IMG/VR virus record: IMGVR_UViG_3300010354_000825
Span: 1 to 21,221 of that record
Reading direction: 5' to 3' (one strand)
DNA from: a virus
Length of the DNA: 21,221 nucleotides
Part shown: piece by piece, positions 6,223 to 15,417 of the stretch
Layout of the letters: the number at the start of each line of letters is the position of its first letter
How positions within the stretch are numbered: the first letter of the stretch is position 1
Position numbers and translations under genes: made by a program
Notes under the pieces: model-generated
Databases searched by the model: none
Told to the model about the DNA's origin: nothing
The model's input: the letters and a program-made list of their open reading frames with translations, nothing else

Positions 6223-6547
6223 GTTTTGGATATGTTTCTTTCACTGCTTTTATGGCAGCAATCCAAGATCCAGATTCTAATGTTCCCTCTGTGATGTCAT
6301 GATATAACATATCAAGTTGATCTTGAATTGAAGGATATGCCATTTGTCTTTCTGGAACATACAAATGCTGATCATGAAGATCTTTTAATCTCGCACATTC
6401 ATCAAGAACTTCTTTTCTTGTTGGTTTTTGAACATCTGGAGAAAGCCACTGGATTGATTCATAATCCATATTACCTTCCATTTTCCATTCGCCTTCTGGT
6501 CTAAGAGATTCGAGAGCAGATGCGATATCGTATCTAAAAGTTTTCAT
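6218..6547 (-). CDS. Probable tail/fibre assembly chaperone (XkdW/TAC-like)
   Basis: A 109-residue soluble protein. Its C-terminal third, YPSIQDQLDMLYHDITEG followed by W and AVKETYP, matches the pattern R-x-x-YP-x-x-x-QLDMLYHD...V-K-x-x-YP seen in small phage tail or fibre assembly proteins that follow fibre genes (XkdW-like or tail assembly chaperone families). An earlier helical segment (RKEVLDECARLKDLHDQHLY) completes it. The start is well supported: AGGAG lies 8 bases upstream (6556-6560) and the ATG forms an ATGA overlap with the stop of the preceding fibre-like gene. Its position between two fibre-type genes agrees with a role in folding or attaching one of them. The family assignment is from remembered motif resemblance. 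Confidence 0.7.
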   Translation of the reverse strand: MKTFRYDIASALESLRPEGEWKMEGNMDYESIQWLSPDVQKPTRKEVLDECARLKDLHDQHLYVPERQMAYPSIQDQLDMLYHDITEGTLESGSWIAAIKAVKETYPKP

Positions 6548-7152
6548 GCTGTAAACTCCTGTGCAATAATGATATTAGGTGATACAAACCCATAAGTGCT
6601 ATTATCACCAGAACTATAATTAAAATAGATTGTTCCGCTACCACCACTTTCTCTACGATACTGCCACCCATAAGTTTGAGCAGTCGTAGTTCCTGGTGAA
6701 TCGTAACAAGTCCACATACAAGTCATTTGGTCATTTGAGTCATAACCGTTTCCTGGTCTTCCAACCCATTGAGCTTGCCATCTAGATCCAGAAGCAGCTG
6801 CTTCACCATTAACGTTTCTATTACCAGTAATATTTCTGGCTCTAAACATGTATAAAGTATTTGATGCTAATGCTGTATTAGCAGCAACATAATATGTGAG
6901 CATTATTATGCTATTTGATTTGATGGGTGTTATTGTTACTCTGTAGTTTGATGAAGCTTCTGTAAAATCAGTTACATTTAAGGTAGATTGAGTATCTGAT
7001 TTTGAAACAACAGTTTGAAGAAGAGTTCTTCCATATCCAGTGGAAGAAGCATAACTAACTGGTTGTGAAAAAGAAATTGTAGAACCATCAGATGACATGA
7101 CAGGAACTCCTGCTCCTGTTTGTATTTGATCAACTTTTAATATACTGGGCAT
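6544..7152 (-). CDS. Fibre-like virion protein, 202 residues
   Basis: The N-terminus MPSILKVDQIQTGAGVPVMS is typical of short fibre or tail proteins in marine phages. The rest (residues about 40-202) is predicted mostly beta strand: LLQTVVSKSDTQSTLN, YRVTITPIKSNSIIMLTYYV, then a Gly/Ser/Trp/Tyr-rich distal half (WQAQWVGRPGNGYDSND, SGTIYFNYSSG) ending in VSPNIIIAQEFTA. This looks like an N-terminal anchor plus a compact beta domain that could be exposed on the virion. GAGG lies 7 bases before the ATG (7160-7163). The gene begins 9 bases after the giant fibre gene ends and overlaps the chaperone-like gene by 4 bases, so the three are likely co-expressed. Confidence 0.75.
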   Translation of the reverse strand: MPSILKVDQIQTGAGVPVMSSDGSTISFSQPVSYASSTGYGRTLLQTVVSKSDTQSTLNVTDFTEASSNYRVTITPIKSNSIIMLTYYVAANTALASNTLYMFRARNITGNRNVNGEAAASGSRWQAQWVGRPGNGYDSNDQMTCMWTCYDSPGTTTAQTYGWQYRRESGGSGTIYFNYSSGDNSTYGFVSPNIIIAQEFTA

Positions 7153-7159
7153 TTTTTAT

Positions 7160-7163
7160 CCTC
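7160..7163 (-). promoter_or_regulatory. Ribosome-binding site GAGG at the junction of two fibre genes
   Basis: GAGG overlaps the TGA stop (7162-7164) of the giant fibre gene and lies 7 bases ahead of the next ATG (7152-7150), an arrangement suited to re-initiation. Confidence 0.65.
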
Positions 7164-10100
7164 AAACGATTGTCCAAGCAGCACCGTTTTGAACGGTAAT
7201 TGTTATGCCATTATTTATAGTTATAGGACCAGCACTAATACAATTAGTATTGGTAGGAACCGTAACATTTTCATTGATAGTATTTCTGTTTGCTTTGAAA
7301 ATACCATAAGTATCAATCCACATCTTATCTCCATTTGCATAAAGAACAGAAGTATTTTGATTATTATTATCTCCAGCAGTTGTCGAACCAAAAGTAGAAC
7401 CTTCAATATTTGCAGTTCCGTTTACATGTAATGTATACGATGGATCTGCTTTATTAATGCCAACTTTAGACAATCTATGAATGTCTGTGCCATTTGTGGA
7501 AGAAGTCCAACGAGAAGCAACGAAAATAGAACCATTTTGATATAGTGTTCCATTGAAGTTAAAGTTTCCATTAACATCAAGTTTGTATGCGGTATTGACA
7601 CTAGCATTTCCAATAGAAACATTACCACTTCCATCCATCAATAATCCAGGAGTGGTGAATGCAGATCCTCCATTTGTGGTAGATGGGGTGATTTCAAAAG
7701 CACCACCAACAGCAAGTTGATTACCGATTCTGAAGTTCTTTGCTGTAGAAGAACCTAAGAATAATAAAGGAGCTCCACCATTATCATTAGCAGAGTCAAT
7801 TTCGATTCCACTTTCAAATCTACCTTTACCTGCAACATCTAGATTATATCCAGCAGTAGGAGTTTTTCTTATACCAACTTCACCAGTTTGAATAAGTCTC
7901 AATGCTTCAGTTGATGCTGTTCCTAAAGCAACTCCATAAGTAGATCCAGATGGATTAAATTCAATATAACCTTGATCTGTTACATCAATTCTTTGCTGAA
8001 TCCTTGTAGAACTGGTTTGCCAATCAGATCCATTTGTGTGTCTTCTTTGCCATAAAAGCAATCTACTATAGTTATTAGTTGTAGATTCAAATGAAGCAAT
8101 ATAAGTAGCATTACCAGCAGTGGTTCCAAGAGCACCAGAGAACACCTGTAGTTTAGAGTTTACAGTTGCTCCTGTTGATGGAACCAAACCAATACCAACT
8201 AAGTTATCGGTTGACTGAACATATAGAGTGTTTGTATCAACAACTAAATCAGCAGTTAATGTAGTATTACCAGTAACTCCAAGAGTTCCGCCAACACTCA
8301 AGTTGCTGCTTGCTCCACTGATCGTTAGTGAACCAGTCATGGTGTCGCCAGTCTTCAATACGTTGAGAGAAGCAGCACCAGTTAAGCTAGCAGTGATTGT
8401 TCCTGCAGCAAAATTGCCAGAACCATCACGTTGAACTGCAGCATTCAATACATTATTAGAAGCAAATACAATGTTGCCAGCGTTCCATATGATGTTGTTA
8501 TTAACTTTAAATGAGTTGTTATCTACAACAGTAACATTTAAACTACCACTTCCATCTGTTCCATTACCACCAGATGCTTCAATTTTGGCATTATAATTTG
8601 TTGCTGCAGTTGAACTACTATTAAAGTAAATAGCTGGATTAGAAGCAGCACCATCCTTTCTACCCAGATATAATCTTGCTGTTCCAGTATCACTTTGAAG
8701 TTTTGCTACCTCATAAGTTCCGCCAACATTGATAGTGTAATCTTGGAAAGCAACTCTGATGCTTGCTGTTCCAATTGTTTCAGCGCCATTAAATGTTCCA
8801 CTATCAAGAACACCTGTGATGATTGTATAGTCTAATGTGTCATCATTATCGTTATATGTAACAACATTGGTTGTTTGAATAGTGCCAGTTGCCTGTGCAT
8901 TAGCATCATACAAGTTAATAAAACCAGTATTGCCAGTTCCTTGATTGCCAACAAGGAATGGAGCAGAGTTTAGAATCTGACCAGAAATATAAATGTCGTA
9001 GTAAACTTTATTAGTTACGGAACGAACACTAACACTAGTATTATATTGTTTTGCTGATTGGTATGTGGGCAATCTATTATCACTCAATAAACCAAAGTTT
9101 AGATTTCTAGCATCCTGGTAGAAACGACCTTGGCGACCATCAAGAACGTCAGCATCAAGACCAGTTCCAGAACCATCATTAAGACTTGTCCAGACTTTTG
9201 CCCAGGTTCCAAAATCGGATACGTTCGTTCCAGAACCACGCAACCACATATTGTTGTTGTCGGTGAATGCTAACTGTCTGACACCACCATAAGTAGCATC
9301 AAAACCAGAAGCACCATTTCTGAGGGTAAGAACTAAGTGTCTTGTGCCACCGTCAGAAAGACCATCAGCAGCGTTGTTTCTTGTGTCAGCAATAACACCT
9401 TCAGAGAAGTTATTGGGGTTTGGAGACGATGTTGGGTTGTTTGTAGAAGTAATCAGACGTAGTGTATTACCAGACTGACCAGAAACACCGATATTATATG
9501 TTCCACTCAAACGATCAGTTGGAACAATGCCAGAACTTAAGTTACCAGCATTTGTATAGTAAGCTCCCTGTGCTCCATCAAGTAAGTCAGCATCTAATCC
9601 ACTGTCAGCGCCAGTCTTTAGTTCAACTGAACCATTGCCAATCGTTCCAATGTTAAATTGAGATTTTTTAAATCTTGCAACACCAACAGTTCCATAAGGA
9701 TCACTTGAAACAGTAGCGTCAGTAACTCTCTTAATATCTACCGCAGTGTTAGCATAGTTTTTGAGAGAAGTATTTACTTTTGCTGCTAAAGATAACTGAG
9801 ATCCAGAACCAATAATAGATGGTGTTGAAGTAACCAAGAAATCTCCAGTATAATTTCTTCCACCATCAACTACTGTAACTGTTGTTACTGATCCCCCAGT
9901 AACAATAATATTAACGGATAATCCAGTTCCTGCTCCACCAGTTAAAGCAACGTTGAAATACGAACCATTTGTAAATCCAGTTCCCCCATTAACAATAACA
10001 ACACTATCAATAAAATTTCCTACTGTATAAGATGTATCCAAAACAAGTGGCGATTCTGGTCTTCCAAATTCAATAACAGTTCCAATACTAATATTAGCCG

Positions 10101-13100
10101 TAAGTGGATTATTTAATGTTACTGTAGTTGTTCCTGCTGCTGTTGATACTGATGAAACGGTAGTATTAGATTGAATGCCACCGTTGCTAGTTGGTATTGT
10201 ATGACCTTTTAAAATGATGCCATCATTCTGACCAGAGAATAATAGTGTTGATGATCCTACATTTGAAGATGCTGATGTTTTTGCAAAGTAACGAGTTTCT
10301 GATCCTTTTAGTGATTGAAGAACTGGTGCATATGATTGATCACCTCTAAGGAACGTATATGAATTTGCTTCTGAAGAGTTACTTGCTAAACGTGTGGTAG
10401 CAATAACACCAGAAGTAATAGCACCAGCGTCGATTTGATTTGAAGATAGAGATACCCAGTTTGATGCATTTGATGCTGAAGTATTAACTGCTCTTGTAAT
10501 GTTAACAACGTTTGGTGTTGGAGATGTGCTATCCTCAATATTATCTGTATCTTCAATCTTGATTTGATTTACAATATTTCCATACAATCTACTTTCAATC
10601 AAAGCATTTGCTGTAGCAGTAACACCACCAGCACCAGGAGCAGAAATAGTTACCGTTGGTTGTGATGTATAACCTTTACCTCCAATATAACCATTATTTA
10701 CAGTCAAAGTTAAAGTAACTACTTGACCATTTGCAATAGTTGCAACTCCAGTTGCAGAAACTCCACCACCTTGTTGTGGTGCTGTGATTGTTACTGTTGG
10801 AGACGATGTATATCCAGAACCAGCATTTGTAATATTTAATTTGTAAACAACACCTTCCCTGTATTCGGTGGATTGGATTTGACCTCCAGTTCCAGAACCA
10901 GTAAAAATATCTCCAATTGCAAAAGTTAAATCAGTATCTACAGCAAATCCTAAATATTGACTGCTTAGATCATTATTTAAAATGTAAGAAGTACTGGTAT
11001 TTGTTTCAATAGCAATATCTCCAGCAAGTGCTCCTTCTAATTCTAATCTCTCAGTTGTTCCAGGAACAGTATAGACATTAAATGGTCTTAGAGCAGGGAT
11101 TTGGTCAATAGAGATCTTGCCGCTGTCTGTGAGTTCTACAAGTGCTCTAGGAACAGCATTGGTGGAGTATGGTTTGTTGATGTATGGACCAAGGTTATTT
11201 GAAATATAATCTTTAACCGCTTTTTGGGTAGGTAACTGACTATTCGAAGAAGTGGCACCACCTAATGTATTATCAGCAGAGAATCCAGTAACAACAACAT
11301 CACCACCCTTCAGTTTGAGGAATTCAACTTCCGAGATGGTAACAGTTCCAGTAAAGGTAATGGCACCAGTTCTGTTTTCAATCTTAGCAAAATAACCTAC
11401 TTTGAAGTCACCAAGTTCATCGGTTCCAGAAGTATATACTCGACCATAGTTCTGAGAAACTTGCTCATTTGCTTCAATTTTAGTTCCACCGTTTTCTGGT
11501 AGTGCATTGTAGTTTGTTCCAGCACCAGCAAATTCCCATGTGTGAGATGAAGAGTTTACGATAGATGGTCTATGTAGTCGAATAGTTTTACCATTAAACT
11601 CTGCTCCAGTTGGGGGACTGTATACAGTGCCGTTTGATAGTTTTCTAAAGGCAGCAGAAGAATCTAATGTAATATTAGCACTGAAAGGAGGACCAACTGT
11701 TACACCACCAACTGTTTCAATAAAGTATTCGATGTTTGTATTTTGATTTTCGTATCCGTCAATCTTTACAATATAGTGCTCTAAAGGTTCTCTACCAAGA
11801 CCATCAACTCTAAAAATAGTTCTTCCAGTTGGAGTTTCTGTGACGTTTACAATTGTTCCAACGTCAAACGAATATGCTTCATCTCGATAACCAACAGCAC
11901 GAAGAGCATAGTTACCAAAGTTGGTAGCAGAGTTAGTAACAGAAGCATAACCACCAGATTCACAAAGAATACCATCTTCACAGAAAATAACAAAAACAGA
12001 AACTAACTGAGTATAACCATCGTTTTTAACAAGGTATCCAGTTCCACCAAAAGATACGATGGTAAATGCAGATGCAACCATCGATTTACCTTGATTGGGA
12101 TACGATGCAGATCCATCAAGTTCTAATCCTGGGAATGGTGAGTTTGGTTGAGTTACTTTAGCACCATCAACCTCACATCCACCACCCCCCAAGAAAGAGA
12201 TAATAGAAGAGTTTTGAATATATGGAGATGCTTCGATAACAGGAAGATCATCCCATACTGCTCTTGGCGTTACCCTTAGATTATTCGAATCATAGATGGT
12301 ATTTTCTGGATATGTAATAGTTGGATTATAAAGGGTTCCTGTTGTCTCTACTGGAAGAGTTCCACTATTAGCAAAGATATTATCAAGAGTTAAGAATGAT
12401 GCTGTAATAGCAGAAGCAACGTTGTTGCAGATTGGAGTAGAAGGATCTACTGCAATCGTACTATCTGTATATTTTGCAGTGGTTGCGTATAATGTAGTAT
12501 AAACAGGACCATCACCATTTACTCCTGTTTTGAAGTTACGCATTGCAAGGATTGCCAAATCTCTTGCTTTTTCAAATGCATATCTTGTTGCTGCAAGTTC
12601 TGATGACGGAATACCAACTAATGAATTACCACTGTAATATGCGCCACCAGCAGCACGCATACCTTTATTGCCACCAAGAGTAAGATCTCTTCTTAAGGCA
12701 GCGAGAATATATTTAATGTCTCTCTTACACTTGGTTTGATTATCATTTGATAATCCTAATGTAGGATACTGAACAAGTGTGTATCCTAGTGCTTCTTCTG
12801 CAATAAAATCATCGTTGCGTGCAATCAAATACGAAGCATCTAAATAACGATCTGCTACATTATTTGAGATAACTTCTTCAAATAAGTATCCAAGAGTATC
12901 AATAGCACTCTTGACATCAGCGCATGTGCCACCAGAACCAGCTCCAGCAGTATCTTCAGTTACTGATAAATCAAAGTATCTAGCAACAGCAGAATATAAT
13001 GGAGTATAGGTTGGTTGGGAATAACCACCATTACCAGTTCTCCAGTTACGCATTGCGAGAATACAGAGGCGTCTGGCAATATCGAATGCTCTGATTGTTT

Positions 13101-15366
13101 CAGTAATCTCGTTACCAATATAACCAATTTGAGTTCCTTGAACATATCTCTTTGCTGCTTCTACTGTATGATAGTTTCCGCCGTATTCAAGGTCTCTAAT
13201 GATTGCTTCGACAAAATGCCCGATGTCTCTACGACATTTTGTTGCATCTGGAGGAGTAAAGTTTGAAAACTCTGCTAGTGTTTGTAAATATGCTTCGTCT
13301 TTAATGAAAGGAATATTGTTGCGAATCAGATTACAAGCATCTTGATATCTTCTAGAAACGTATGGAGTTTCGCTAAACTTGTTTGGGGAGTTTAATAATG
13401 TTAGAGTAACATAATACGAATATGATTTTACTGTAGTATTTGTTGGTTGATAGTTACTATCAGTAAATGTTGATGAAATATTTTTTGGAATGACAAATCT
13501 TCTCGCTCTACCATCAGCATCTCTGATAATTTTGTAGATTCTTTGCTTGCCATTAAACATAGACAAGTCTGGATTTGAAGTTGGTAGACCAGTGATTTCT
13601 ATTTCTTGACCTTCTTTAAAATCATGAAATCCTGTTCTTCCTAAAAGTGGATTGGTGTAAAAAATAACTCCATCAATATTAGGATCATTTTGTAAAGAAC
13701 CATCAACTCTAGTGATAACTTGTGTAGATGTTATATCTTTTCCATTTGATACTACTTCACCTTCAGCACGAATGGAAATAACATCAGTAGAAACAAAAAC
13801 ATATGTTACAGTATTTGGGGCAGTTCCAACTTCATAATCAAAAGTTTCACCAGAGTTAAAAGAACCACTAGTAACTTCAACATCAACTGTTCCTGTTGTG
13901 TAAGCATTTGGTCCAGTAGTTGTAGTGAAGTTGATTGCTTTTACTATACCAAGAGCACCAGTGTTGACACCTCTTACTTGTTCTCCAACTAAAAGGTTAT
14001 TTGAACCAGTGTGATTCTGGAAAGTAACTCTGATTCTTTGAACACCAAATATTTGATGACCAACATTAAATGTTCTTCCATAATCACCACCAGTTGTGGG
14101 ATCATAATAAATTCTTTGTTTGTCGTCAAATGTTACAGCATAATCCCAAGTAAAAATAGGATCGCCATTACTATCAATCTGGTCTCTAAAAGTTATACCA
14201 TTAATATAGTTTTTATCAGAAAGCTTAAACATATGCTTTCTGGGATTAGCAGGTCTAACAATAACCAAACGAAGGTTATCACCAACAATTGAACAATCAG
14301 GTGGAAGTGAAATTGGGTTATCTTCTGTGTAATCTCCACCAGAAATAACTATGGTTTCTTTTACACCAACAGTTTGAGAAGCAATCTGACATGCTTTTTT
14401 AATCGTTCTAACTGGAGCAACCGCAGAACGACCGTCGTTTAAATCGGAACCAATCTGTTGAGAAACATAAACACGACCACCAACGTCATTAGTTGCAAGG
14501 TTAAGAACGTATTCAGTTGTGGCAACTTTATTGGAGCGATCTCCTTGCAACGGCGTTACAGAACGTGGAAATATACCATCGCCAGTAACACCATAATAAG
14601 GTAGATTTTGACTATTTACTCTAAATCCAACATGTTCTAATTCTACAGTGCCATTAGTTTCTATTCCATCATTATGAGTTGGAATAGAAGTTCCTGTAAT
14701 TCCAGTATTATTGGCACGATAGATATTATCACCATAATATCTAAATGAATTTTTTGTTAAAGAAACATTAGGAACAAATTGGGTTCCTGTTCCATTTGCA
14801 TATAATTTTAAATTTGGAGCACGAAAACTTGCATCTGGCGTAACAAAGTTATCAATATCAAGGTTTAAAATTCTTGCTGTATCAGAAATAATTGATGTTG
14901 AAGTTCTAATAGCACCATTAATATCTAACTCGTAATCAACTGTATCTAAAAATGCTGTTGCTGCAGCTCCAGATCCTCCTCCACCACCACTAATTGATAC
15001 AGTGGGAGCTGTAATATATCCATCTCCAGGATTATCAATAACAAATGAAACCACAGAACCATTACTTACAATTGCACTAGCTACAGCTTGAGTACCAGTA
15101 GCAAGATCAGGAGGGCTTATTGTTACTGTTGGAGTGCTCAAATAACCAGTTCCACCCGAGTTTGGATTGGTTCTGATACTTTCTACTTTTCTTCCAGTTC
15201 TATTGATACCAACACGGGGAAGAGCACTATTCGGATCTAACTGAACTCGTAGAACTTCTTTTTCATCTGTTCCAGATCCAGAGCGAACGGTAAATTCGTC
15301 AGTTCCTAAAATATATGGTCTTGAAGATTTGATATACTGCTTATCAGCATTAAATTCTAAACTCAT
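7162..15366 (-). CDS. Giant tail-fibre-type virion protein with split beta-helix
   Basis: A 2734-residue protein. In order: an N-terminal region with Gly-rich repeats (about 60-140); a pectin-lyase-type beta-helix start at about 297-410 (YVSQQIGSDLNDGRS then PVRTIKKACQIAS, the usual entry motif); a long insertion with a duplicated helical domain (670-835 and 840-1000); beta-helix-like sequence again at about 1045-1160 (SIISFLGGGGCEVDGAKV, ALRAVGYRDEAY); a fibre segment with LPTQKAVKDYISNN; more Gly-rich repeats (1510-1595, 1785-1830); two DADLLDG/DADVLDG fibre repeats (about 1917-1958 and 2062-2103); and a gp34/gp37-like shaft (VLKTGDTMTGSLTI at 2336). It ends ITINNGITITVQNGAAWTIV with no peptidase S74 chaperone. 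It has two late-type promoter boxes upstream and probably forms a long host-contact fibre or spike; a polysaccharide-cleaving role for the helix is possible. Confidence 0.88.
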   Translation of the reverse strand: MSLEFNADKQYIKSSRPYILGTDEFTVRSGSGTDEKEVLRVQLDPNSALPRVGINRTGRKVESIRTNPNSGGTGYLSTPTVTISPPDLATGTQAVASAIVSNGSVVSFVIDNPGDGYITAPTVSISGGGGGSGAAATAFLDTVDYELDINGAIRTSTSIISDTARILNLDIDNFVTPDASFRAPNLKLYANGTGTQFVPNVSLTKNSFRYYGDNIYRANNTGITGTSIPTHNDGIETNGTVELEHVGFRVNSQNLPYYGVTGDGIFPRSVTPLQGDRSNKVATTEYVLNLATNDVGGRVYVSQQIGSDLNDGRSAVAPVRTIKKACQIASQTVGVKETIVISGGDYTEDNPISLPPDCSIVGDNLRLVIVRPANPRKHMFKLSDKNYINGITFRDQIDSNGDPIFTWDYAVTFDDKQRIYYDPTTGGDYGRTFNVGHQIFGVQRIRVTFQNHTGSNNLLVGEQVRGVNTGALGIVKAINFTTTTGPNAYTTGTVDVEVTSGSFNSGETFDYEVGTAPNTVTYVFVSTDVISIRAEGEVVSNGKDITSTQVITRVDGSLQNDPNIDGVIFYTNPLLGRTGFHDFKEGQEIEITGLPTSNPDLSMFNGKQRIYKIIRDADGRARRFVIPKNISSTFTDSNYQPTNTTVKSYSYYVTLTLLNSPNKFSETPYVSRRYQDACNLIRNNIPFIKDEAYLQTLAEFSNFTPPDATKCRRDIGHFVEAIIRDLEYGGNYHTVEAAKRYVQGTQIGYIGNEITETIRAFDIARRLCILAMRNWRTGNGGYSQPTYTPLYSAVARYFDLSVTEDTAGAGSGGTCADVKSAIDTLGYLFEEVISNNVADRYLDASYLIARNDDFIAEEALGYTLVQYPTLGLSNDNQTKCKRDIKYILAALRRDLTLGGNKGMRAAGGAYYSGNSLVGIPSSELAATRYAFEKARDLAILAMRNFKTGVNGDGPVYTTLYATTAKYTDSTIAVDPSTPICNNVASAITASFLTLDNIFANSGTLPVETTGTLYNPTITYPENTIYDSNNLRVTPRAVWDDLPVIEASPYIQNSSIISFLGGGGCEVDGAKVTQPNSPFPGLELDGSASYPNQGKSMVASAFTIVSFGGTGYLVKNDGYTQLVSVFVIFCEDGILCESGGYASVTNSATNFGNYALRAVGYRDEAYSFDVGTIVNVTETPTGRTIFRVDGLGREPLEHYIVKIDGYENQNTNIEYFIETVGGVTVGPPFSANITLDSSAAFRKLSNGTVYSPPTGAEFNGKTIRLHRPSIVNSSSHTWEFAGAGTNYNALPENGGTKIEANEQVSQNYGRVYTSGTDELGDFKVGYFAKIENRTGAITFTGTVTISEVEFLKLKGGDVVVTGFSADNTLGGATSSNSQLPTQKAVKDYISNNLGPYINKPYSTNAVPRALVELTDSGKISIDQIPALRPFNVYTVPGTTERLELEGALAGDIAIETNTSTSYILNNDLSSQYLGFAVDTDLTFAIGDIFTGSGTGGQIQSTEYREGVVYKLNITNAGSGYTSSPTVTITAPQQGGGVSATGVATIANGQVVTLTLTVNNGYIGGKGYTSQPTVTISAPGAGGVTATANALIESRLYGNIVNQIKIEDTDNIEDSTSPTPNVVNITRAVNTSASNASNWVSLSSNQIDAGAITSGVIATTRLASNSSEANSYTFLRGDQSYAPVLQSLKGSETRYFAKTSASSNVGSSTLLFSGQNDGIILKGHTIPTSNGGIQSNTTVSSVSTAAGTTTVTLNNPLTANISIGTVIEFGRPESPLVLDTSYTVGNFIDSVVIVNGGTGFTNGSYFNVALTGGAGTGLSVNIIVTGGSVTTVTVVDGGRNYTGDFLVTSTPSIIGSGSQLSLAAKVNTSLKNYANTAVDIKRVTDATVSSDPYGTVGVARFKKSQFNIGTIGNGSVELKTGADSGLDADLLDGAQGAYYTNAGNLSSGIVPTDRLSGTYNIGVSGQSGNTLRLITSTNNPTSSPNPNNFSEGVIADTRNNAADGLSDGGTRHLVLTLRNGASGFDATYGGVRQLAFTDNNNMWLRGSGTNVSDFGTWAKVWTSLNDGSGTGLDADVLDGRQGRFYQDARNLNFGLLSDNRLPTYQSAKQYNTSVSVRSVTNKVYYDIYISGQILNSAPFLVGNQGTGNTGFINLYDANAQATGTIQTTNVVTYNDNDDTLDYTIITGVLDSGTFNGAETIGTASIRVAFQDYTINVGGTYEVAKLQSDTGTARLYLGRKDGAASNPAIYFNSSSTAATNYNAKIEASGGNGTDGSGSLNVTVVDNNSFKVNNNIIWNAGNIVFASNNVLNAAVQRDGSGNFAAGTITASLTGAASLNVLKTGDTMTGSLTISGASSNLSVGGTLGVTGNTTLTADLVVDTNTLYVQSTDNLVGIGLVPSTGATVNSKLQVFSGALGTTAGNATYIASFESTTNNYSRLLLWQRRHTNGSDWQTSSTRIQQRIDVTDQGYIEFNPSGSTYGVALGTASTEALRLIQTGEVGIRKTPTAGYNLDVAGKGRFESGIEIDSANDNGGAPLLFLGSSTAKNFRIGNQLAVGGAFEITPSTTNGGSAFTTPGLLMDGSGNVSIGNASVNTAYKLDVNGNFNFNGTLYQNGSIFVASRWTSSTNGTDIHRLSKVGINKADPSYTLHVNGTANIEGSTFGSTTAGDNNNQNTSVLYANGDKMWIDTYGIFKANRNTINENVTVPTNTNCISAGPITINNGITITVQNGAAWTIV
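8900..9618 (-). repeat. Tail-fibre DADLLDG repeat pair within the giant fibre protein
   Basis: Residues about 1917-1958 and 2062-2103 share the pattern GADSGLDADLLDG(A)QG-x-YY/FY-x-x-A-x-NL followed by a decaying DRL/NRL motif. This repeat is widespread in phage long tail fibres. Together with the following TGDTMTGSL shaft element (residue 2338 onward) it marks the distal part of the protein as fibre shaft. Confidence 0.75.
9877..10839 (-). repeat. Gly-rich GSGYTS-type repeats, second cluster in the giant fibre gene
   Basis: Residues 1512-1595 hold two copies of an AGSGYTSSPTVTITAP-like unit (the second is GKGYTSQPTVTISAP). Residues 1793-1830 hold a related GGTGFTNGSYFNVALTGG unit. The same family occurs near this protein's N-terminus (nucleotides 14947-15189) and at least four times in the 1709-residue protein. 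Confidence 0.8.
12367..13359 (-). repeat. Duplicated helical domain (two copies of about 160 residues)
   Basis: Copy 1 spans residues about 670-835, copy 2 about 840-1000. Shared landmarks in the same order: RY-x-DA-x-x-LI-x-x-N-x-x-FI-x-x-EA; TKCRRDI / TKCKRDI; RDLEYGGN / RDLTLGGN; ILAMRNWRTG / ILAMRNFKTG; YT-LY; a second Cys (TCADV / ICNNV) before an SAI-x-TL-type helix. Unlike the rest of the protein this region is charged and helical. The two conserved cysteines per copy may pair or bind metal. Function unknown. Confidence 0.85.
14137..14478 (-). other. Pectin-lyase-type beta-helix entry domain
   Basis: Residues 297-410 of the giant fibre protein begin GRVYVSQQIGSDLNDG, then PVRTIKKACQIA, IVISGGDYTEDNPISLPPDC and SIVGDN. 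This is the standard opening of pectin-lyase/DUF1565-type right-handed beta-helices, found in phage tailspikes and surface polysaccharide-acting proteins. No catalytic residues can be assigned confidently. Confidence 0.7.
14947..15189 (-). repeat. Gly-rich repeats near the N-terminus of the giant fibre protein
   Basis: Residues about 60-140 contain two units: GGTGYLSTPTVTISPP and PGDGYITAPTVSISGGGGGS. Each is a short Gly turn plus a TVTIS strand, separated by an Ala/Val-rich strand pair, and they resemble the units at 9877-10839. Confidence 0.75.
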
Positions 15367-15393
15367 TTGCCCTTCGTGCTCCGAGAGTTCTGA

Positions 15394-15401
15394 TATTTAT
15401 T
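15394..15401 (-). promoter_or_regulatory. Candidate late promoter AATAAATA for the giant fibre gene
   Basis: In the 51-base gap before the giant fibre gene, the minus strand reads AATAAATA 28 bases ahead of the ATG at 15366-15364. It differs from the T4 late box TATAAATA at one base. Confidence 0.55.
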
Positions 15402-15407
15402 CTTTAC

Positions 15408-15414
15408 TATTTAG
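15408..15414 (-). promoter_or_regulatory. Second late-type box CTAAATA ahead of the giant fibre gene
   Basis: CTAAATA lies 14 bases upstream of the AATAAATA box, just after the stop codon (15418-15420) of the preceding gene. The two boxes form a tandem pair in this gap, the largest between genes in the window. Confidence 0.5.
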
Positions 15415-15417
15415 CGA

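Noticed and set aside
7162-7400. Peptidase S74 intramolecular chaperone at the fibre C-terminus
   Set aside because: The end reads ITINNGITITVQNGAAWTIV, and no S74 Ser/Lys dyad context was seen.
14011-14292. Plus-strand frame of 93 codons inside the giant fibre gene
   Set aside because: It is antisense to well-supported coding sequence and has no domain or start signal. The same applies to the plus-strand frames at 13015, 15923, 17738 and 19382.
14137-14478. Polysaccharide lyase or depolymerase activity
   Set aside because: The beta-helix entry motif is present but no catalytic residues can be identified, so only the fold is claimed.
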